In this document: positions 34,917-43,404 of the stretch, one piece after another
Layout of the letters: every line of letters begins with the position of its first letter
Position numbering within the stretch: the stretch's first letter is position 1
Translations under genes and position numbers: made by a program
The notes under the pieces: model-generated
The model's input: only the letters and a program-made list of their open reading frames with translations
What the model was told of the DNA's origin: nothing
Databases searched by the model: none
Origin: Ignavibacteria bacterium RIFOXYB12_FULL_35_14
GTDB lineage: Bacteria; Bacteroidota; Ignavibacteria; Ignavibacteriales; Ignavibacteriaceae
Length of the DNA: 64,000 bases
Direction of reading: 5' to 3'
NCBI GenBank assembly: GCA_001803045.1
Contig: MHAR01000048.1
Coordinates: forward strand, 17,761-81,760

Positions 34917-36104
34917 ATGAAATACATTCTGATCTTTTTTTTATTCATACTTTTAATTACGAATACTTATTCACAATCAAATGTGAATCCGGATATAAGT
35001 CTTATCGGAACTTTCAGCGCTTTTACTAATAATATTAAGGATACACCCGAACACGGCAAATTGAATTTCGAAACACCATCAATGGAACTATACATTGATG
35101 GCTATTTGAATCCTTATTCACATGCAACTGCTAATATTGCACTTGAAGGTGGCGAATTTCACTTAGAGGAAATCTATGCACAAATTTTAAGAGGACTCCC
35201 GCTTGATATGCAGATTAAAGCAGGCAAATATCTTGTTGGATATGGAAAGATAAATACAATTCATCCCCATGCATGGCAGTTTATCGAACGACCTTTGTTT
35301 CATCAAGTGTTTTTTGGTCCAGAAGGTTTTAATGATATTGGTGTAAACTTTAGCTTCATTCTTCCCACCGAAAGTTTTTACAGTAATTTGGATCTAGGCA
35401 TTTGCAAGGGTGATGCTATTGCAAAAACCGAAGTCTTTGATCCTGCAGATGCTGACAACTATGTAGACTTCCGAGGCAATTCACCAATTTTCGTCGGGAG
35501 GTTAAGCAGTTTTTTCGATCTCGATGATTACACAAATCTTGAAGTTGGCTTAAGCAGTTCGTACGGTGTTCATGCCAAAATGGATTTCAATACTGTGGGT
35601 GATTCAACTGCGGAACTCGAAAACAAATCACTTAAATATTTTTACGGTGGAATTGATTTCAAGTTAAAATACAAACCAGATTCATACACTGCCTTAACAG
35701 TGCAAGGTGAAGGATTAATTAATAACCGCCAGGTTTTTCATCAGGGTGATGTTGGTGTAAATATTCCTGTTGAAATATCAGAAAAGATAAACTCTTTCGG
35801 TGGTTTTATTTTCATTGACTATTTATTCAGCAGGCAATTCAGTGTTGGTGCAAAATACGACTTCACTTATGGCATTATTGGTGATGAACCTTCATTCAGC
35901 ACACTGTCTAACGACGATAAAAATATGACTCATTGTATCTCCGGATGGTTTGGTTATTATCCCATCGAAGAAACATTAGCTTTTCGGCTTGGTGTTCAAA
36001 ATCTTTCATTTAAGTACGATGATGGAACATTAAGAGATAATGAGACAACCATCACGCTTCAAATGTTATTTTCACTTGGTCCACATAAAGCACATCCATT
36101 TTAA
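34917..36104 (+). CDS. Outer-membrane beta-barrel protein of the metal-uptake cluster
   Basis: The 395-residue protein has a clear signal peptide ending 'LLITNTYSQS', then alternating beta-strand segments throughout ending with an aromatic-rich last strand ('TITLQMLFSLGPHKAHPF'), the profile of an outer-membrane barrel. No TonB box or plug domain is visible, so a porin-like barrel is favoured over a TonB receptor. It lies 19 bases before znuA on the same strand, suggesting that it lets the metal, probably zinc, across the outer membrane. Family identity at residue level is not certain. Confidence 0.65.
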   Translation: MKYILIFFLFILLITNTYSQSNVNPDISLIGTFSAFTNNIKDTPEHGKLNFETPSMELYIDGYLNPYSHATANIALEGGEFHLEEIYAQILRGLPLDMQIKAGKYLVGYGKINTIHPHAWQFIERPLFHQVFFGPEGFNDIGVNFSFILPTESFYSNLDLGICKGDAIAKTEVFDPADADNYVDFRGNSPIFVGRLSSFFDLDDYTNLEVGLSSSYGVHAKMDFNTVGDSTAELENKSLKYFYGGIDFKLKYKPDSYTALTVQGEGLINNRQVFHQGDVGVNIPVEISEKINSFGGFIFIDYLFSRQFSVGAKYDFTYGIIGDEPSFSTLSNDDKNMTHCISGWFGYYPIEETLAFRLGVQNLSFKYDDGTLRDNETTITLQMLFSLGPHKAHPF

Positions 36105-36123
36105 TCTGATAAGGAATATGAAA

Positions 36124-37002
36124 ATGAAAAAATCAATTTTATCAGCACTAATTTTATTATTCAGCACATTATCTCTCGCAGAAGTTAAAGTTGTAACTAC
36201 CACTACAGTTATTTATGACCTCGTGAAGGAAATTGGAAAGGAAAAAGTTAAAGTAGATTACATTTGCCGGGGAGATCAAGATCCTCACTTTCTCGAGATT
36301 CTTCCCAGCTACATGTTAAAGCTTCGAAATGCAAATTTGGTATTCAAAATTGGATTGGGTTTGGAAATATGGTTGCAGCAAATTATAGATGGATCAAGAA
36401 ATGACAAATTAAAATTGATAGACCTCTCAACCGATATTGAAAAAAAGGATGTGCCAACAGGAAAAATAGATGCCAGTCAAGGTGACATTCACCCAAATGG
36501 TAATCCTCATTATTGGCTCGATCCTGAAAACGCAAAGATTATGGCAAGAAATATTTTTGAAGTGCTGGCAGTTGAATCACCGCAAGATGAAAATTATTTT
36601 AAAAAAAATTTAAATGATTACATTTCTAAATTAGATGCTAAGATTGGTGAGTGGAAATCTAAATTAGCTTCTTCACAAGGAAGATCAATAATCACTTTTC
36701 ATAAAAGCTGGATTTATTTTGCAGACAGATTCGGAATAAGGGTCGTAGGACAAGTCGAACCGAAACCGGGAATACCTCCAACTCCGTCGCACAATGCAGA
36801 ATTGATTTCAGGTATTAAGAAATCCGAGATCAAAATTATTTTGATGGAAAATTATTATAGTGACAATGCACCGAATCAACTTGCACGCTCAACCGGTGCA
36901 AAGGTGATTAAGGTTGCCAATTCTGTTTACGGTCAACCGGGGATCAATTCCTACATTCAAATGATGGATTCGATTATAAATTCACTTTCAAATAATCTTT
37001 AA
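36124..37002 (+). CDS. znuA: Metal ABC transporter substrate-binding protein (ZnuA-like)
   Basis: This periplasmic zinc/manganese-binding protein (292 residues from this start) begins with a signal peptide 'MKKSILSALILLFSTLSLAE'. Likely metal ligands are His55 in 'GDQDPHFLEI', His129 in 'NPHYWLDP', His193 in 'ITFHKSW', and a late acidic residue near 'ENYYSDNAP'. The His-rich loop of typical ZnuA is nearly absent; only His123 and His129 remain there, so manganese is an alternative. The ATG at 36124 is chosen because AAGGA lies 8 bases upstream; an ATG at 36118 is too close. The ATPase gene follows after 47 bases. Confidence 0.9.
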   Translation: MKKSILSALILLFSTLSLAEVKVVTTTTVIYDLVKEIGKEKVKVDYICRGDQDPHFLEILPSYMLKLRNANLVFKIGLGLEIWLQQIIDGSRNDKLKLIDLSTDIEKKDVPTGKIDASQGDIHPNGNPHYWLDPENAKIMARNIFEVLAVESPQDENYFKKNLNDYISKLDAKIGEWKSKLASSQGRSIITFHKSWIYFADRFGIRVVGQVEPKPGIPPTPSHNAELISGIKKSEIKIILMENYYSDNAPNQLARSTGAKVIKVANSVYGQPGINSYIQMMDSIINSLSNNL

Positions 37003-37049
37003 TTACATTTAATCGTAAACAATTCTAAAAGATTTAGTGAGAAATAATT

Positions 37050-37799
37050 TTGAATAATGAGATAATTAAATTTACAGATGTATCAATTGGTTATGGGAAG
37101 AAAAGAATTCTTGAGAATATATATTTTTCAATACTGGAAAACGATTTTATCGGTATTGTTGGACCTAACGGATCAGGAAAAACCACGCTGCTTAAAACAT
37201 TACTTGGGAATCTTAGACCTCTCGCGGGTGAAGTAACCAGAAATAAAGTGCAGTTTGGGTATGTTCCCCAAAGAGATTTGGTGCAGCCTCTTCTTCCATA
37301 TTCCGTTCGTGATGTTGTTATGATGGGAAGATATTCTTTGATGGGGACAATGAGCAATCCTCATAAAGCAGATGAAGAAATTGTCGATAGATGTCTTTCT
37401 CACGTTGGAATTGAAGATCTAAAAAATCATAATTACAACAGATTATCCGGCGGACAGCGTCAACGAACATTAATTGCTCGAGCACTTGCAGTTCAGCCGA
37501 AAATATTAATTTTAGATGAACCAACTAACGGCATGGATACGCCTTCTCATTATTCCCTGCTTGAATTGATTTCCCACCTTCATGATGAGAGCAGCTTGAC
37601 AGTTCTGATTGTAAGTCATTTGTTAACAGATGTAGCAAACATTGTAAAAAGGTTAATACTCCTTGAGAGGAATCATTTTCAAATTGGAAATATTGAAGAC
37701 ATTTTATCTGAGGATAATTTGCAAAAAACTTATTCATCAGATTTCAGTGTTTCAAAAATTAATGGCGAGTACTTGATTAGCTCTAAGAAAAAGGTGTAA
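37050..37799 (+). CDS. znuC: Metal ABC transporter ATP-binding protein (ZnuC-like)
   Basis: This 249-residue ATPase drives metal uptake. It has Walker A 'GIVGPNGSGKTTLLKTL', signature 'NRLSGGQRQRTLIARAL', Walker B 'ILILDEPTNGMD' and the switch His in 'VLIVSHLLTD'. The start is TTG with no strong ribosome site. It lies between the binding-protein and permease genes, the standard order for the MZT metal ABC family. Confidence 0.93.
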   Translation: MNNEIIKFTDVSIGYGKKRILENIYFSILENDFIGIVGPNGSGKTTLLKTLLGNLRPLAGEVTRNKVQFGYVPQRDLVQPLLPYSVRDVVMMGRYSLMGTMSNPHKADEEIVDRCLSHVGIEDLKNHNYNRLSGGQRQRTLIARALAVQPKILILDEPTNGMDTPSHYSLLELISHLHDESSLTVLIVSHLLTDVANIVKRLILLERNHFQIGNIEDILSEDNLQKTYSSDFSVSKINGEYLISSKKKV

Positions 37800-37803
37800 G
37801 TGC

Positions 37804-38682
37804 TTGGAAACAATTCAGCAATTAATTGAGCTTTTTCCTTATGCAATTCTAGGCAGCATCGTCGCAGGTTTTATTTGTGCTTTCCTTGGAATATTTGTGA
37901 TATCACAGCGCGTTGTTTTCCTAGGCGCTTCACTAACTCAAGTTTCAATTGCTGGCGTAGCTTTTTCTTTTCTTCACTTGTTAAATTTGGAAGGATTTAT
38001 TGCCGGCATTTTTAATATTGATGTTGAACATAATGCTTTCTTTCACAATTTTGAGCCGGCATTCTACTCTTTAGCATTTGCATTTATTTGCGTTTTAATT
38101 TTCTCACAAACCTATCGTCAAAAGTATATAACGCAAGATGGAATTCTGGGAATGATTTTCGTTATATCAATTGCACTTAGAATAATTTTCATCCAAAAAA
38201 GTCCTGCTGCCGAAGTAAGTGAAATAGAATACATTCTAAAAGGTGATATTTTATTTATCGGACAAACGCAATTTATTATACTACTTGCTGCTACTCTTTT
38301 AACAGTTTTGGTTTTTGTGATTTTTCAAAAGCAATTAAAATTTGTGACATTCGATCCTGAAACTGCTATGGCTCATGGTATTAATGCAAGATTCTGGCTG
38401 CTGATATTTTATTTATTTGTTGGAATGGGAATTTCTTTAACAACTAGATTCGTTGGAGACGTTTTTGTCTTTGCATTTTTAATTATCCCTTCATCAATCG
38501 GGATTTTAATCGGTAAAAAAATATCACAGGTATTCTTAGTTTCGGTTTTAATTGGAGCGATTATTCCTCCGGTTTCACTTTACTTCGCATTCATCTTCGA
38601 TTTTTCCAGCGGACCAACAGCGGTTGTGCTGGCATTTATTATTTTTATTATAACATTCCTCAGCAAAAAAATCTTCACTTAA
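37804..38682 (+). CDS. znuB: Metal ABC transporter permease (ZnuB-like)
   Basis: This 292-residue permease has eight or nine hydrophobic segments and the MntB/ZnuB pattern 'FICAFLGIFVISQRVVFLGA' near the N-terminus and 'GDVFVFAFLIIPSSIGILIG' late. It starts with TTG 4 bases after the ATPase gene, with AAAAAGGTG upstream, so the two are translated together. One unusual point is an inserted charged stretch near residues 65-80 ('NIDVEHNAFFHNFEPAFYS') that carries two His. Confidence 0.92.
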   Translation: METIQQLIELFPYAILGSIVAGFICAFLGIFVISQRVVFLGASLTQVSIAGVAFSFLHLLNLEGFIAGIFNIDVEHNAFFHNFEPAFYSLAFAFICVLIFSQTYRQKYITQDGILGMIFVISIALRIIFIQKSPAAEVSEIEYILKGDILFIGQTQFIILLAATLLTVLVFVIFQKQLKFVTFDPETAMAHGINARFWLLIFYLFVGMGISLTTRFVGDVFVFAFLIIPSSIGILIGKKISQVFLVSVLIGAIIPPVSLYFAFIFDFSSGPTAVVLAFIIFIITFLSKKIFT

Positions 38683-38690
38683 ATTTAATC

Positions 38691-38718
38691 AAAAAAAAAG
38701 CCGTCTCGGGAACGGCTT
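38691..38718 (-). terminator. Rho-independent terminator of the minus-strand lipoprotein gene
   Basis: AAGCCGT (38698-38704) pairs with ACGGCTT (38712-38718). On the minus strand the stem is followed by a run of T (the A tract at 38691-38699). It lies 20 bases after the stop of the gene at 38738, pointing the right way for it; the plus-strand znuB has no T tract there. Confidence 0.75.
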
Positions 38719-38737
38719 AAGCATGAGTCTATTTTTG

Positions 38738-39244
38738 TTACTTTTGTTTCATTCTTAAAACTTGACCATCAACAGCGCTGATTCTCAATTCCCAATTACC
38801 ATCAGTAGCGGTGATGAAAAATCTATATTCCCATCTGATATTACTTTCATCTTTCTCAAGTTTCCACGATGTAATGTTTCCAGACTTAGCATTTAACGCA
38901 ATTGCTCTTACATCTTGATAGAGAAGCAGTTCATTACCGGGATCAAGATCATAATCAAATGGACCGATCAATCCATGGATTTCTCTGATCTGTCCCGTAT
39001 TTTCAAAATATTCGAACTTTATCATCGCACCAAAAGGTGTTACAACTTTAACCTCCCACAATCCATCATCATTTGATTTAATTCGATTTACGGAAACTAA
39101 GCTGCTTTGTACAGATGATATTGATTTTTGAACCGATTGCTGCTCACTCATTTGATTTGTTGGGACAGTAACTTCATCTTTACAAGCTGTAATCACAAGT
39201 AATGATACAAGAAACGGAACTAACAAAAAGCTTCTTTTTAACAT
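38738..39244 (-). CDS. Hypothetical lipoprotein with PepSY-like C-terminus
   Basis: The 168-residue protein has a lipoprotein signal peptide with lipobox 'LLVITAC' (Cys near residue 21) and a mature part of mostly beta-strand character. The C-terminal half reads like a PepSY-type repeat ('WEYRFFITATDGNWELRISA' then 'VDGQVLRMKQK'), the family often found in envelope proteins that modulate peptidases. No enzymatic motif is present. It is a single gene with its own terminator, divergent from pcrB. Confidence 0.65.
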   Translation of the reverse strand: MLKRSFLLVPFLVSLLVITACKDEVTVPTNQMSEQQSVQKSISSVQSSLVSVNRIKSNDDGLWEVKVVTPFGAMIKFEYFENTGQIREIHGLIGPFDYDLDPGNELLLYQDVRAIALNAKSGNITSWKLEKDESNIRWEYRFFITATDGNWELRISAVDGQVLRMKQK

Positions 39245-39401
39245 TGCTTTACCCTTTATTATTTTGAGATTATGTAATTACCTTTCACAAATCATAGTAG
39301 TTTCTCAATTAACCTTCGGGACATAAAGTAAAAATATTTTTTAATAACCTTCCTTGTAGTAAATAAAATCTTTATATTTTTATGTAAAATCATCAACAAG
39401 T

Positions 39402-40160
39402 ATGAATATCTATAATCAACTGCTAAAGACAATAGAAAAAAAGGGAGCCGCATATCTAATTCTTCTAGATCCGGATAAGCTGAACTCCGATAAATTAGAA
39501 GCATTCATCAAAAAATGTAATGACGCAGATGTTGATGGATTTTTAATTGGCGGAAGTTTAATGCTCAATGGTGATTTTGATGGTTTTATAAAAAGGGTGA
39601 AACAATCAACAAAACTTCCCGCCATGATTTTTCCCGGTGCAATCAATCAAGTTTCTTCATATGCTGACGCGATATTATTTCTCTCTGTAGTAAGCGGAAG
39701 AAACCCCGAACATCTAATTGGAAAACATGTTTTAGCTGCTCCTCTAATTAAGAGAGCAAAGTTAGAACCGATTTCTACCGCATATATTCTGATTGAGTCA
39801 GGTACTTCGACAACTGCTCAATACATGAGCGGTAGTTTACCTATTCCAAGAAATAAACCTGAGATTGCAGCAGCGACTGCTTTAGCATCGGAATATATCG
39901 GTATGAAATTAATTTATCTCGAAGCAGGTTCAGGCGCACAGCAAACCGTTCCAAATGAAATGGTGAAAGCAGTATCGTCCGTATGTTCTGTTCCAATCAT
40001 TGTCGGTGGCGGAATAAAATCACCAAGCGCTGCAAGAGAAAAAGTTGATAACGGAGCTAAAATTATTGTAACCGGAAACTTTTTCGAAAATGAAAATAAT
40101 TGGGGATTGATAAAGGAATTTGCAGATGCGGTTCATAAAAAAATGCCAGTCACTATTTAA
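39402..40160 (+). CDS. pcrB: Geranylgeranylglyceryl phosphate synthase family protein (group II)
   Basis: This prenyltransferase joins a polyprenyl diphosphate to glycerol-1-phosphate, the first step of archaeal-type ether lipids. The 252-residue TIM barrel shows 'LILLDPDKLNSDK' near residue 21, 'GFLIGGSLM', 'KLIYLEAGSGAQQTV' and the phosphate-binding 'IIVGGGIKSPSAAREK' with 'IIVTGNFFEN'. Group II enzymes are known in Bacteroidota, where the product and its later fate are poorly understood; a heptaprenyl donor as in Bacillus PcrB is also possible. The next gene (40181, gmhA-like) follows after 20 bases. No other ether-lipid gene is visible nearby. Confidence 0.88.
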   Translation: MNIYNQLLKTIEKKGAAYLILLDPDKLNSDKLEAFIKKCNDADVDGFLIGGSLMLNGDFDGFIKRVKQSTKLPAMIFPGAINQVSSYADAILFLSVVSGRNPEHLIGKHVLAAPLIKRAKLEPISTAYILIESGTSTTAQYMSGSLPIPRNKPEIAAATALASEYIGMKLIYLEAGSGAQQTVPNEMVKAVSSVCSVPIIVGGGIKSPSAAREKVDNGAKIIVTGNFFENENNWGLIKEFADAVHKKMPVTI

Positions 40161-40180
40161 TCACATTTCCCAACATTAAA

Positions 40181-40762
40181 ATGGATAAAAGAAAATTTAT
40201 TATAGATTCGTTAGTGGAAAGCTCTGAAACTAAAATCGCCATACAGAACCAATGTATGGATGAGATTCTTTCTGCAGTCGATCTTTTAGTTAAGACATTC
40301 AAAGATGGAAAGAAGCTCTTGCTTTGCGGAAATGGCGGAAGCGCTGCAGATTGTCAGCATATTGCAACTGAACTGATGATCAGACTGAGCCATGACATTG
40401 CGCGTCCTGCTCTCCCGGCAATTGCATTAACTACCGATACATCAAATCTTACTGCCGGTGGAAATGATATTGGATTTGAAAATGTATTTGCAAGAAGTGT
40501 AGAAGGTTTAGGTAACGAAGGTGATGTTTTGCTCGCAATTTCCACAAGCGGTAATTCTGCCAATGTTATCAGAGCCGTTGAGATGGCAATAACTAAAAAG
40601 ATGAAAGTGATTAGTTTTCTTGGAGGAACAGGTGGAAAGCTGAAAGAACTTGCCCACCTTCCAATTGTTATTCCATCGTACAATGTTCAAAGAATTCAAG
40701 AAGGACATATCACAATTGCTCATATTATCTGCGAGCTAGTAGAAGACAATCTTTACGGTTAA
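40181..40762 (+). CDS. gmhA: Phosphoheptose isomerase / SIS-domain sugar isomerase
   Basis: This enzyme isomerises sedoheptulose 7-phosphate to glycero-manno-heptose 7-phosphate for LPS inner core or S-layer sugars. The 193-residue SIS domain has 'LLCGNGGSAADCQHIATELM' (His and Glu zinc ligands), 'STSGNSANVIRAVE' and 'IQEGHITIAHIICE' (Gln and His). Motifs and length match GmhA closely. No other heptose gene is adjacent; it follows pcrB by 20 bases, perhaps in one transcript. Confidence 0.9.
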   Translation: MDKRKFIIDSLVESSETKIAIQNQCMDEILSAVDLLVKTFKDGKKLLLCGNGGSAADCQHIATELMIRLSHDIARPALPAIALTTDTSNLTAGGNDIGFENVFARSVEGLGNEGDVLLAISTSGNSANVIRAVEMAITKKMKVISFLGGTGGKLKELAHLPIVIPSYNVQRIQEGHITIAHIICELVEDNLYG

Positions 40763-40777
40763 TTTGTATTTTATGAA

Positions 40778-41593
40778 CTAATCAATCTTGTAAAGTTTTG
40801 CTGCTTTATCTGCAGAAGTGACAATCCCTCTTATTAATGCTGAACTAAATCCGTTGTGTTCCATTTGGTTTAAACCTGAAATTGTGCAGCCGCGAGGAGT
40901 TGTAACTTTATCCACTTCGCTTTCCGGATGGGCTTTTCCACTTAACAGTAAAGTTGCAGCACCCTTAGCCGTTTGAGCCGCCATTAATAGCGCCTCATCA
41001 GAGTGAAAACCGATTTCAATTCCTCCTTGTGATGCTGCTCTTACTGCTCTTAGAAAAAAAGCTATTCCGCAAGCACAAAGAGCCGTTGCGGGAATCATTA
41101 ATTCTTCATCAATTATTAATGTTTTACCAACTTGACTAAATATTTCCTCAGCCACTTTCAACGCATCGCTATTTTTATGGTCGGCAGAAATGCATGTCAT
41201 TGATTCCTGGATTGCAATCGCAGTATTGGGCATAACTCTTACCACTTCAACGTTTTTTTCTACACGATTTTTAATTGCTTTTATGCTCGCTCCGGAAACA
41301 ACTGAGATAATTATATGCTTATCGGGATTGAGTACAGGGGCAATTTCAGATAACAATTCATTCAATTGCTGAGGCTGAACAGCTATTAAAATTACCTGGG
41401 AATTAGCAACTGCTTCAATATTATTTGAAGTAATTTTGAAACCCAAATTTTTATATTCGTCAAGAATATCAACCTTCCGTCTAGTTATAAAAATATTTTT
41501 AGCATCATATAAACTTGAGCTCTGCAATCCTTGAGCTATAGCTAATCCAATATTCCCGCCGCCAAGTATCGCAATATTTTTGAATGATGACAT
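40778..41593 (-). CDS. proC: Pyrroline-5-carboxylate reductase
   Basis: This enzyme catalyses the last step of proline synthesis. The 271-residue protein starts 'AILGGGNIGLAIAQGL' (NAD(P)-binding), has 'VVRVMPNTAIAIQES', and a C-terminal dimer domain with 'GAATLLL' and 'VTTPRGCTISGLNQMEHNGF'. The family's 'SPGGTT' is here 'TPRGCT', a variation seen in related sequences. It is convergent with gmhA, with 15 bases between the stops and no terminator seen. Confidence 0.93.
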   Translation of the reverse strand: MSSFKNIAILGGGNIGLAIAQGLQSSSLYDAKNIFITRRKVDILDEYKNLGFKITSNNIEAVANSQVILIAVQPQQLNELLSEIAPVLNPDKHIIISVVSGASIKAIKNRVEKNVEVVRVMPNTAIAIQESMTCISADHKNSDALKVAEEIFSQVGKTLIIDEELMIPATALCACGIAFFLRAVRAASQGGIEIGFHSDEALLMAAQTAKGAATLLLSGKAHPESEVDKVTTPRGCTISGLNQMEHNGFSSALIRGIVTSADKAAKLYKID

Positions 41594-41659
41594 TTAGTTT
41601 CTCCTTTAAAAAATCAATTCTTAAATTTTTAATTAAACTGAATGAATAAAAAAATAATC

Positions 41660-42208
41660 CTATTTTGTGTTCGTCCAACCAACATGATCCCCGACTTGAA
41701 TGTCATGTTTAGCTGTGAATCCCGCATTCACTTCTAAAACATATTGAGCCGGAGCGGTTGATGGATAAGATTGATCCGAAAGAACTTTGGTGTTTTTGTG
41801 AATTGTAACTATTGTTTTATTTGAGTTAATAAAAATCATATCGAGTGAAATGAGAGTGTTCCTCATCCAAAAAGATTGCATTGCATCATCCGGGAAAATA
41901 AAAAGCATTCCTTGCTTTTCTTCCATAGAAACCCGTTTCATTAATCCAAGCTGACGTTCATAGTCAGTATCGGCGATTTCAAGATCAATTCTGGCTTTCT
42001 GCATGCCTATAGAATCAGCAATCGTCAACTCACCTTCCTTCTGAAACATGTAATAAACCTCTTCAATGTTTTCTTTATTAAGTATTCCCGGAAAGACAAA
42101 TAAAATTATTATAGCCGCAATTAGCACTCCTGTAATCACATAATATTTTTTATCAATCGGTTTTATAGTTGAATGCTTTGATTGATTTTTCTTTTTCAGA
42201 TTTGTCAT
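41660..42208 (-). CDS. DUF192 domain protein, membrane-anchored
   Basis: The 182-residue protein has a single N-terminal membrane anchor ('YVITGVLIAAIIILFVFPGI') and a DUF192 domain with 'ERQLGLMKRVSMEEKQGMLF' and 'MQSFWMRNTLISLDMIFINS'. The family is widespread but of unknown function; a stand-alone periplasmic or extracytoplasmic domain is inferred here. It lies about 65 bases upstream of proC in the same direction. Confidence 0.88.
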   Translation of the reverse strand: MTNLKKKNQSKHSTIKPIDKKYYVITGVLIAAIIILFVFPGILNKENIEEVYYMFQKEGELTIADSIGMQKARIDLEIADTDYERQLGLMKRVSMEEKQGMLFIFPDDAMQSFWMRNTLISLDMIFINSNKTIVTIHKNTKVLSDQSYPSTAPAQYVLEVNAGFTAKHDIQVGDHVGWTNTK

Positions 42209-42307
42209 ATAATTAAAAATTGTTTTTATTGTTGTGGTTAAATTAAAAAATATTTCTGGTTAATCGATGATTCATTATATACTGGATAATTGCATTGCTT
42301 ACAATAG

Positions 42308-42428
42308 CCCCGAGTTTCAACTCGGGGAAACAATAACAGGATATAATTTTGGCTTTAGCCACCATATATCAACTTGGGCTAAAGCCCAGCAATCCTAACC
42401 CATTATACCCCCGACATAAATGTCGGGG
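42308..42428. repeat. Cluster of REP-like palindromes
   Basis: Four hairpin-forming words lie in 121 bases: CCCCGAGTTTCAACTCGGGG (42308-42327), GGCTTTAGCC (42351-42360), TGGGCTAAAGCCCA (42375-42388) and CCCCGACATAAATGTCGGGG (42409-42428). They are GC-rich islands in an AT-rich gap between the DUF192 and hydrolase genes, as in REP/RAYT-associated intergenic repeats. No RAYT transposase is in the window. Confidence 0.7.
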
Positions 42429-42454
42429 CAATTATTAATAAATTTCAAGTTAAA

Positions 42455-43297
42455 ATGACTTCAAATATAATCGAACGACATGAAATAAAACTTTCTGAAA
42501 CCCATTCTAAAATGATTATCAGCGGTTGGGGAAAAGAAGCTTATGAAAATTCTGTTGTCGAGAGAATAACTTACTTGTCAGATGGTCTAAAGATTAAAGG
42601 CTACATTGCCTATCCGAAAGATCAATCAAAAAAATATCCTTGTTTAATTTGGTGCCGAGGTGGAGCTGGAAATAAAGGTGCAATAGATACTTTTACTGCA
42701 CGAGGAATTTATGGACAGCTTGCAAGCTGGGGTTATTCTGTTTTTGCTTCTCAATACCGAGGTAACGCGGGAAGTGAAGGAAATGATGAAGTCGGCAGCA
42801 ATGATGTTAATGACATTCTAAACCTGGTACCACTTGCAGATGAATTACCACAGGCAAACAAATATATTTGGGGAATCGAGGGTTGGAGCCGCGGCGGCAT
42901 GATGACATTTTTGGCTTTAAGAAGTAACCAAAATTTTAAATGTGCAGTTTTAGTCGGAGCAATTTCCAACGTTAGAGAATATGCGAACACAAATACCAAT
43001 CTAAAAACTTATTATAAAAATCTAATCGGGAAAGAAAAGCTTGAGATGGAATTGAACAAAAGATCAGCAATTAATTTTGTGAAAGAGCTTCCTAAAATTC
43101 CTTATCTCCTAATTCATGGTGCAGAAGATGGTACAGTCTCACCAATGCAATCAATTAAACTTGCTTATAAATTTAATGAGTATGATATTCCTCATAAACT
43201 TGTGCTGCCCCAAAACGGTGATCACTTTCTAAGAAAAAATAGAAAAGAAGTTGATGAGCTGAGGAAAGATTGGTATGAGAAGTATCTTAAGCCCTAA
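42455..43297 (+). CDS. Alpha/beta hydrolase, prolyl-oligopeptidase-like
   Basis: The 280-residue alpha/beta hydrolase has the oxyanion region 'PCLIWCRGGAGNKG', the nucleophile elbow 'EGWSRGGMMTFLALR' (Ser), Asp in 'LIHGAEDGTVSPMQS' and a C-terminal catalytic His in 'QNGDHFLRK'. This is the S9 peptidase/acylaminoacyl-peptidase type domain without the N-terminal beta-propeller. No signal peptide is present, so it is cytoplasmic. The substrate (peptides or esters) is not determinable. It stands alone, preceded by the REP cluster. Confidence 0.85.
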   Translation: MTSNIIERHEIKLSETHSKMIISGWGKEAYENSVVERITYLSDGLKIKGYIAYPKDQSKKYPCLIWCRGGAGNKGAIDTFTARGIYGQLASWGYSVFASQYRGNAGSEGNDEVGSNDVNDILNLVPLADELPQANKYIWGIEGWSRGGMMTFLALRSNQNFKCAVLVGAISNVREYANTNTNLKTYYKNLIGKEKLEMELNKRSAINFVKELPKIPYLLIHGAEDGTVSPMQSIKLAYKFNEYDIPHKLVLPQNGDHFLRKNRKEVDELRKDWYEKYLKP

Positions 43298-43344
43298 CCT
43301 TCAAGGTTAATGTAACGGAATAACACACAATAACCTTCAAGGTT
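43296..43344. repeat. Two AACCTTCAAGGTT palindromes
   Basis: AACCTTCAAGGTT occurs at 43296-43308, overlapping the hydrolase stop, and again at 43332-43344, with 23 bases between. The palindrome-gap-palindrome layout recalls the dispersed repeat family at 6758, 8921 and 16172, with a different core. Confidence 0.5.
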
Positions 43345-43348
43345 TCAC

Positions 43349-43371
43349 AAAAAAAGCGGTCCGAAGACCGC
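43349..43371 (-). terminator. Terminator of the T9SS gene
   Basis: GCGGTC (43356-43361) and GACCGC (43366-43371) form a perfect 6-bp stem, with CGAA on the plus strand (TTCG on the minus). On the minus strand a run of seven T follows the stem. It lies 33 bases after the stop of the gene at 43405-46023. Confidence 0.8.
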
Positions 43372-43404
43372 CTTAATTTTGAATTTGTAATTTTTAATTT
43401 TTAA

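Noticed and set aside
36040..36123. Longer start for znuA overlapping the barrel gene
   Set aside because: It would place residues before the signal peptide and lacks a ribosome site; AAGGA lies 8 bases before 36124.
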